From Planctomycetaceae bacterium (GTDB lineage: Bacteria; Planctomycetota; Planctomycetia; Pirellulales; UBA1268), in the NCBI GenBank assembly GCA_947453875.1, contig CANGIH010000036.1:1-11207 (forward strand): DNA of 11,207 nucleotides, in the 5' to 3' direction. Shown here one piece after another: positions 6,554 to 11,207 of this stretch. Under the pieces are notes generated by a model. That model worked only from the letters and a program-made list of their open reading frames with translations, was not told the DNA's origin and did no database searches. A program made the translations under genes and the position numbers. Numbering within the stretch: position 1 is the stretch's first letter; the number at the start of each line of letters is the position of its first letter.

Positions 6554-7462
6554 ATGATCCCCACCGACGAATCGACTGCGCCGTCGCTCTCCTCCGTGCC
6601 GCTGGTCGGCATGGCGGTCAACGCCGCCCTGGCCGCGCTCAAGATCCTCGCCGGCGTGTTCGGCAATTCATACGCCCTGATCGCCGACGGGATGGAGTCG
6701 ACGAGCGACATCGTCACGTCGCTGGTGGTGTGGGGGGGCTTGAGGGTCGCCGTCGCCCCCGCCGACGAGCGGCATCCCTATGGCTACGGCAAGGCCGAGG
6801 CGCTGGCGGGGATCGTGGCCTCGGCGGCGATCATCCTGGCGGCGGTGCTGATCGCTGTGCAGAGCATCCGAGAGATCCGCACCCCGCACCACCTCCCCCA
6901 CTGGTCGACGCTCGTCGTGCTCGTCGTCGTCGTCATCGTCAAGGAGATCCTCGCGCGGTGGGCTGGCGGGATCGGTGCGGAGACAGGGAGCACCTCGCTC
7001 CAGGCCGACGCCTGGCATCACCGCGCCGACGCGCTGACGAGCATCGCCGCCTTCATCGGCATCGCGATCGGCCTGGTCGGCGGGCCGGGCTGGGAGCCGG
7101 CCGACGACTGGGCGGCGCTCGTGGCCTGTGTCGTGATTTTCGCCAGCGGCCTGAAGTTGCTGGTGCTGGCCGTGCGCGATCTGCTCGATGCGGCCCCGCC
7201 GAAAGAGTTCGAACACCAGGTGCGCGATCTCGCGCTCGGCATCGATGGGGTAAAGGCGGTGGAGAAGTGCCGGATCCGCAAAAGCGGCATGGCCTACTTC
7301 GTCGAGCTCCATGTCGAGGTCGACGGCGATGCGAGCGTCGCCGCAGGGCATGTGATCGGCGGGAAGGTGCGGGGGGCACTGCGGCAGTCCCCACTTCGGA
7401 TCGCCGACGCCTTCATCCACATCGAGCCGTTCACGGGTGCCCAACGGGCAGAAACACCTTGA
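6554..7462 (+). CDS. Cation diffusion facilitator (CDF) family metal exporter
   Basis: A 302-residue inner-membrane protein. CDF proteins are usually dimeric proton antiporters that export Zn2+, Fe2+, Co2+, Cd2+ or Mn2+. The N-terminal membrane domain has SYALIADGMESTSDIVTS (39-56), HPYGYGKAEALAG (74-86) and ADAWHHRADALTS (151-163). By alignment with E. coli FieF, the transport-site ligands are E48, D52, H155 and D159, with E48 where FieF has Asp. The soluble C-terminal domain (about 212-292) has the family pattern of DLLD, GV and a late FIHIEP segment, so both domains are present and the length is normal. The ATG has GAGG eight bases upstream. The gene diverges from the lipoproteins, and its last 32 bp overlap the OPT gene tail-to-tail. 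Metal specificity cannot be read from the sequence. Confidence 0.95.
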   Translation: MIPTDESTAPSLSSVPLVGMAVNAALAALKILAGVFGNSYALIADGMESTSDIVTSLVVWGGLRVAVAPADERHPYGYGKAEALAGIVASAAIILAAVLIAVQSIREIRTPHHLPHWSTLVVLVVVVIVKEILARWAGGIGAETGSTSLQADAWHHRADALTSIAAFIGIAIGLVGGPGWEPADDWAALVACVVIFASGLKLLVLAVRDLLDAAPPKEFEHQVRDLALGIDGVKAVEKCRIRKSGMAYFVELHVEVDGDASVAAGHVIGGKVRGALRQSPLRIADAFIHIEPFTGAQRAETP

Positions 7463-9422
7463 CGAGGATGTCGGAGATGCCGACGAGCGCCGCCCCGGCG
7501 ATCAATCCGGCGCAGATCGGCTCGTGCGATCCCACCCACAGCCGGTGACCGGTGGTGCCCGGTGCCTTCCCGTAGCGCGACTTCATGAAGCTGAAGAAGA
7601 GTGCCCCGAGGAACATCGCCATCACCGAGTCGGGGGTGAGGACGACGCCGAGGCCGATCGACAGCGGACTCAAGGGAAACGCCCCCCCCGACCGCATCCG
7701 CAGCAATTCTAGGACGATGCCCGCCACGACGGCGATCACGATCGAGATCTTGATCGATGGCGTGAGGAGCGTGCCGGAATCGCCGCCGAAGACTGCCGAG
7801 ACGAGCTCCGAAACGCCCTTCCACTGCATCGCAGAGGGGAAGCCGAACTGTCCCCCCTCCGGCACCATCGCGTCCTGGACGCGCATCCCCGGCTTGTAGT
7901 CGGAGAGGAAGAGAAGATTGAAGAGGGGGGCGCTGGCGAGGGCGCCGGCGAAGATGCCGATGCAGTGGGCTACCGCCTGTTGCCTCGGCTTCGCCCCGAG
8001 CATGTAGCCGGGCTTGATGTCCATCAGGAGGTTGCTCGCGTTGCTCGCCACCTCGACGCACATCACCCCGGTCATGAGATTCGTCGGAGCGTGCTTCGGA
8101 TCGAGCGCGCCGTAGATGAACTGCGGGATCTTCGAGAGCGACCCTGTCGGGGTGATGCTCGTCAGTCCGGTGCTCGAGGCCGCGATCAGCGTGAGCACAG
8201 CCACCAGTGGCACGGCCGACAGGCCGTAGAGGAACGGCACGCCGAACCAGGCCTGCGCCATCGCCGCGCCAAGGACCCCGAGGATCGGGATGCCGACGAG
8301 GGAGATCCGGGTGGGAAGCTCGATCGCGGCGAGGGGATCGGCCTTTTTCGGTCCGTCGTCCTTCGCACCGCGGAAGGCTTCGAAGGCCTTGGTGAACACC
8401 TCCGGCTTGGCGAACAGGCTGACGAGCGACGCCACGACCATGATCGTGATCCCCCACCACAGCGACCAGGTGTTGACGACATGGATCCGGCTGTAGGTGC
8501 CGTCGGGGCGCGGGGGGAGATTCCCGGTGGCGATCATCAAGGGCACGATCACTGCGAAGTTCAAAAGCATGCCGAGCATCATGCTCCCGGCGGCCTTCAT
8601 CCCCATCAGGCCGCCGGCCCCGAACATCGCGATGTCGAGGGGGAGGAAGGTGAGGCCGAGCTGCGGGAGCGGCACCTTCGCGAGCGTCGGCATCGGCAGG
8701 AGCTTCTTCTCGACCAGCGCGTAATACCACTCGTCGAACGCGTGGGGAAGGTGGAAGGAGGAGGTGAATCCCAGGATCCGCTCCTGGAGGAGCCGCATGA
8801 GATTCTCCCCTTTGAGCGCCTCAAGGGTGCCGGAGAGGAGGCCGGCAGTGACCAGGGCCCGGGCCTGCGCCATCCCGGAGTCGCCGCTGCCGCTGTAGAG
8901 GGTGTCGAGGACGACGCCGCAGGCCTGCCCCTCGGGAAAGGGGAGCTGCTCGTCGTTGATGAACCGACGCTTCATCGGAAAGGCGACGAGGACGCCGAGG
9001 AGGGAGAGGACGACGTTGAAGGCCGCCATCTGCCACCAGGGGATGATCGTGTCCTCGATCCACATGTAGGCCGCCATCCCGGAGATCAGCGGCCCGGTCA
9101 TGTAGCCGGCGGCGGTGGCGACGCTCTGCGCGGCGTTGTTCTCGAGGATCGTGAGATCACGGACACCGACCTTCGAGAGGATGCGGAAGGAAGCGTAGGC
9201 GAGGATCACGCTCGTCAGGCCGACGCCGAGTGTCCAGCCGGTCTTCGCGCCGATGTAGAGATTCGTGGCGGAGAGGATGCCCCCGAGGAGGAAGCCGGTG
9301 ACGCCGGCCCGGAGCGTGAGCTGCGGCATGTCGCCGCGGTAGACCGTCGCCAGCCACCAGCGGTCCTTCTCCTCGGCCGTCCAGTCGCGGGCCTGCTCCG
9401 GGGTGAGCTGCTCGATGGCCAT
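7431..9422 (-). CDS. OPT-family oligopeptide transporter
   Basis: A 663-residue polytopic membrane protein. OPT transporters import oligopeptides, or metal-chelate conjugates in the YSL branch, usually by proton symport. Diagnostic segments are LRAGVTGFLLGGILSATNLY (37-56), ENNAAQSVATAAGYMTG (94-110), PFPEGQACG (161-169), LMDIKPGYMLGAKPRQQ (466-482) and a Gly-rich C-terminal region (SIGLGVVLTPDSVMAMFLG, 588-606). Length and number of hydrophobic segments suit a complete bacterial member. The start is well supported: GGAGG lies four bases before the ATG at 9420-9422. It begins 28 bp after the sulfatase stop on the same strand, so the two are probably co-transcribed. That pairing hints at uptake of peptides freed from sulfated glycoproteins, which is inference. 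The 3' end overlaps the CDF gene. Confidence 0.95.
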   Translation of the reverse strand: MAIEQLTPEQARDWTAEEKDRWWLATVYRGDMPQLTLRAGVTGFLLGGILSATNLYIGAKTGWTLGVGLTSVILAYASFRILSKVGVRDLTILENNAAQSVATAAGYMTGPLISGMAAYMWIEDTIIPWWQMAAFNVVLSLLGVLVAFPMKRRFINDEQLPFPEGQACGVVLDTLYSGSGDSGMAQARALVTAGLLSGTLEALKGENLMRLLQERILGFTSSFHLPHAFDEWYYALVEKKLLPMPTLAKVPLPQLGLTFLPLDIAMFGAGGLMGMKAAGSMMLGMLLNFAVIVPLMIATGNLPPRPDGTYSRIHVVNTWSLWWGITIMVVASLVSLFAKPEVFTKAFEAFRGAKDDGPKKADPLAAIELPTRISLVGIPILGVLGAAMAQAWFGVPFLYGLSAVPLVAVLTLIAASSTGLTSITPTGSLSKIPQFIYGALDPKHAPTNLMTGVMCVEVASNASNLLMDIKPGYMLGAKPRQQAVAHCIGIFAGALASAPLFNLLFLSDYKPGMRVQDAMVPEGGQFGFPSAMQWKGVSELVSAVFGGDSGTLLTPSIKISIVIAVVAGIVLELLRMRSGGAFPLSPLSIGLGVVLTPDSVMAMFLGALFFSFMKSRYGKAPGTTGHRLWVGSHEPICAGLIAGAALVGISDILVKVFLPVGHP

Positions 9423-9450
9423 CGATCCTCCGTGGGCGCTTGCGGTCAGG

Positions 9451-11207
9451 TTACTCCAGATCGATCACGACGCGGTCGACGGTGCCGTCGAAGCGGAAGG
9501 GAACATCGTAGCTGGTCGTCACCGGCGTGCCGGTGTCCTCGCCGACGTCGAGCGACTCATCGAGCGTCACCCGGATCGGGATCGTCCGCTCGATCCGCCC
9601 CTCGGCGACCGGCTTGCCGTCGACGGTGAGGGTTGCCGTCCCCCCCTTGCCGATCCCGCCGCCATCGTAAGTGAAGCGGAGGGCGACGACATGCCGACCG
9701 GGGGGGAGCGGCTCGCGGCCGGCGATCTCGGTGTGGGCGACGTCGACGAAGTTCGAGTGGTAGACCGGCGTGCCGTCGCGGAGAAAGAGCCCCATCCCGC
9801 CGAACAGGCCCCCCTGCGTGATGATCATGCCGCTGGCCTTCTCCTTCACGTCGACGTCGGCGGTGATCGTGAATGACCTGTTCTTCAGATTGGGGCTCGC
9901 CCCCTCCGGAATCCTCGTCATCCCCTCGCCGTAGGTGAACTTCGTCCGCCCCCGTGTCAGGCTCGGGCGGATGGCCGGATCGAGACGGGCGGTCTTGCTG
10001 TTGTCGATTGGCAGCACCTGGTGCCTGGCCGCCTCGGTGTAGAAGAGGAGCTGGAGCTCGCGGAGCTTCTCCGGCTGGCTGGCGGCGAGATCCTCCGCCT
10101 GCGAGAAGTCGTCGTCGGTGTGGTAGAGCTCCCACTGGTAGCCGTCGATGGCATCGACCTCCGCAGCGCTGGGGTCCCACGGCGGCACCGGCGGCGTCGT
10201 GCAGGCGACCCAGCCATCGTGGTAGATCGCCCGGTTGCCGATCATCTCGAAATACTGTGTCGATCGCCGGCTGGGGGCGCGGGCGTCGGCGAACGAATAG
10301 GCCATGCTGACGCCGTCAATCGGCTTTTGCCCGATGCCGTTGACGACCTCCGGCGGGGTCACGCCGCAGGCCTCGTAGATCGTCGGCACGATGTCGATGA
10401 CATGATGCCACTGGGTGCGAATGCCACCGGAATCGGCGATCCCCTTCGGCCAGGAGACGACCAGGCCGTTGCGCGTGCCGCCGTAGTGGCTGGCGATCTG
10501 CTTCGTCCACTGGAAGGGGGTGCACATCGCGTGCGCCCAGCCGATGGGATAGTGGTTGTAGGTCTGCCAGGAGCCGATGTCGTCGACGCGCTCGAGGACC
10601 TTGGCTAGATCCTCCTTCACGCCGTTGAAGAACGTCATCTCGTTGAGGAGACCCTGCGGGCTTCCTTCGGCGCTAGCGCCATTGTCGCCGACGATGTAGA
10701 GGACGAGCGTGTTGTCGAGCTCACCAGTCTTTTGAATAGCCTCGATCACCCGACCGGCGTTGTGGTCGGTCTGCTCCAAGAACCCCGCGTACACCTCCAT
10801 CATCCGGGCGTAGACCTTCTTCTGGTCGGCGGTGAGGCTGTTCCAGGCAGGGATGCCGGGGGCGAGGGGGACGAGCTTCGTGTCGGCCGGCACGATGCCG
10901 AGGGCTTTTTGGCGGGCGAGCGTCTCTTCGCGGATCGCGTCCCAGCCGGCGTCGAACTTGCCGGCGTATTTCTCGGCCCATTCCTTGCGGGGATGATGCG
11001 GGGCGTGGGTGGCGCCCGGCGCGTAGTAGAGGAAGAAGGGCTTCTCCGGGGCAACCGCCTTCTGGGTGCGGATCCACTTCACCGCCCGGTCGGCGAGATC
11101 GTCGTCGAAGTGGTAGTCGGGGTCGTCGATGTAGGGCTCGACCGGCTTCGTCCCCTCGATCGCCGCCGGCCGCCATTGGTGGGTGTCACCGCCGATGAAG
11201 CCGAAGA
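9451..11207 (-). CDS. Arylsulfatase-type sulfatase, N-terminus outside window
   Basis: This gene hydrolyses sulfate esters, by family; such enzymes are usually exported. The frame is open to the right edge (it runs in from FGFIGGDTHQW), so the GTG at 11080-11082 is internal. The N-terminus with the signal peptide and the CxPSR site converted to formylglycine is missing. Visible active-site parts are THAPHH (near 11005), GDNGAS with metal ligands D and N (near 10684), and TKQIASHYGGTRNG with its lysine near 10502. The subfamily pattern resembles Pseudomonas arylsulfatase. About 170 C-terminal residues form a beta-rich domain (GGLFGGMGLFLRDG, GTATLTVDGKPVAEG, LDVGEDTGTPV) found in many long bacterial arylsulfatases. 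The TAA stop at 9451 is 28 bp before the OPT start. Substrate is unknown; in planctomycetes many sulfatases act on algal or host sulfated polysaccharides. It is followed by a peptide transporter, a likely operon partner. Confidence 0.95.
   Translation of the reverse strand, partial: FGFIGGDTHQWRPAAIEGTKPVEPYIDDPDYHFDDDLADRAVKWIRTQKAVAPEKPFFLYYAPGATHAPHHPRKEWAEKYAGKFDAGWDAIREETLARQKALGIVPADTKLVPLAPGIPAWNSLTADQKKVYARMMEVYAGFLEQTDHNAGRVIEAIQKTGELDNTLVLYIVGDNGASAEGSPQGLLNEMTFFNGVKEDLAKVLERVDDIGSWQTYNHYPIGWAHAMCTPFQWTKQIASHYGGTRNGLVVSWPKGIADSGGIRTQWHHVIDIVPTIYEACGVTPPEVVNGIGQKPIDGVSMAYSFADARAPSRRSTQYFEMIGNRAIYHDGWVACTTPPVPPWDPSAAEVDAIDGYQWELYHTDDDFSQAEDLAASQPEKLRELQLLFYTEAARHQVLPIDNSKTARLDPAIRPSLTRGRTKFTYGEGMTRIPEGASPNLKNRSFTITADVDVKEKASGMIITQGGLFGGMGLFLRDGTPVYHSNFVDVAHTEIAGREPLPPGRHVVALRFTYDGGGIGKGGTATLTVDGKPVAEGRIERTIPIRVTLDESLDVGEDTGTPVTTSYDVPFRFDGTVDRVVIDLE

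Noticed and set aside
7294..8730. A 478-codon minus-strand open frame inside the OPT and CDF region
   Set aside because: Different frame from the OPT gene, low-complexity Arg/Pro/His-rich product and no motifs.
7965..9629. A 554-codon plus-strand open frame opposite the OPT gene
   Set aside because: It is a shadow of the transporter, rich in Arg, Asp, Glu and Gly, with no family signature, and it runs into the antisense of the sulfatase.
11080..11082. GTG as the start of the sulfatase
   Set aside because: The frame stays open to the window edge with sulfatase-like sequence before it (FGFIGGDTHQW), so this codon is an internal valine.
1..11207. RNA genes, CRISPR arrays, insertion sequences or phage attachment sites
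   Set aside because: No tRNA-like arms, regular spaced repeats, transposase motifs or long terminal repeats were seen, and the gaps are too short for most of these.

Overview
The window is GC-rich chromosomal DNA (roughly two thirds G+C by eye, strongest at third codon positions), densely packed with genes on both strands. The gene set suggests a planctomycete: a long secreted-type sulfatase with a C-terminal beta-rich domain, a bacterial OPT transporter, small lipoproteins without recognisable relatives, and a coiled-coil/membrane/zinc-ribbon protein. The taxonomic assignment is inference, because no rRNA or marker gene is present.

Layout from left to right. (1) 2-793 (+): end of a protein with a coiled coil, membrane helices and a double zinc ribbon, cut by the left edge. 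(2) 845-2170 (-): Dcu-family C4-dicarboxylate transporter, DcuB-like. (3) 2171-2301: divergent control region with nested inverted repeats and two outward-facing extended -10 motifs. (4) 2302-4053 (+): DUF418/YeiB-type membrane protein enlarged by a charged insert. (5) 4029-5501 (-): SelO (YdiU) protein adenylyltransferase, whose 3' end overlaps the DUF418 gene by 25 bp. (6) 5611-5982 and 6054-6314 (-): two small predicted lipoproteins in tandem. (7) 6554-7462 (+): cation diffusion facilitator metal exporter. (8) 7431-9422 (-): OPT-family oligopeptide transporter, overlapping the CDF gene tail-to-tail by 32 bp. (9) 9451 to the right edge (-): arylsulfatase-type sulfatase whose N-terminus, including the formylglycine site, lies outside the window.

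Transcription units that can be argued: sulfatase then OPT transporter (28 bp gap, strong ribosome binding site) is a likely operon, perhaps coupling extracellular desulfation of glycoconjugates to uptake of peptide products. The two lipoproteins are a likely second unit, and SelO may be read from its own promoter just downstream of them. dcuB and the DUF418 gene diverge from one compact region and may share regulation. No RNA genes, insertion sequences, CRISPR arrays or phage genes were seen, and no stretch over 300 bp lacks a gene. I found no clearly new system. The most unusual points are the nested palindrome with back-to-back promoters, the two convergent coding overlaps, and the tandem lipoprotein pair.
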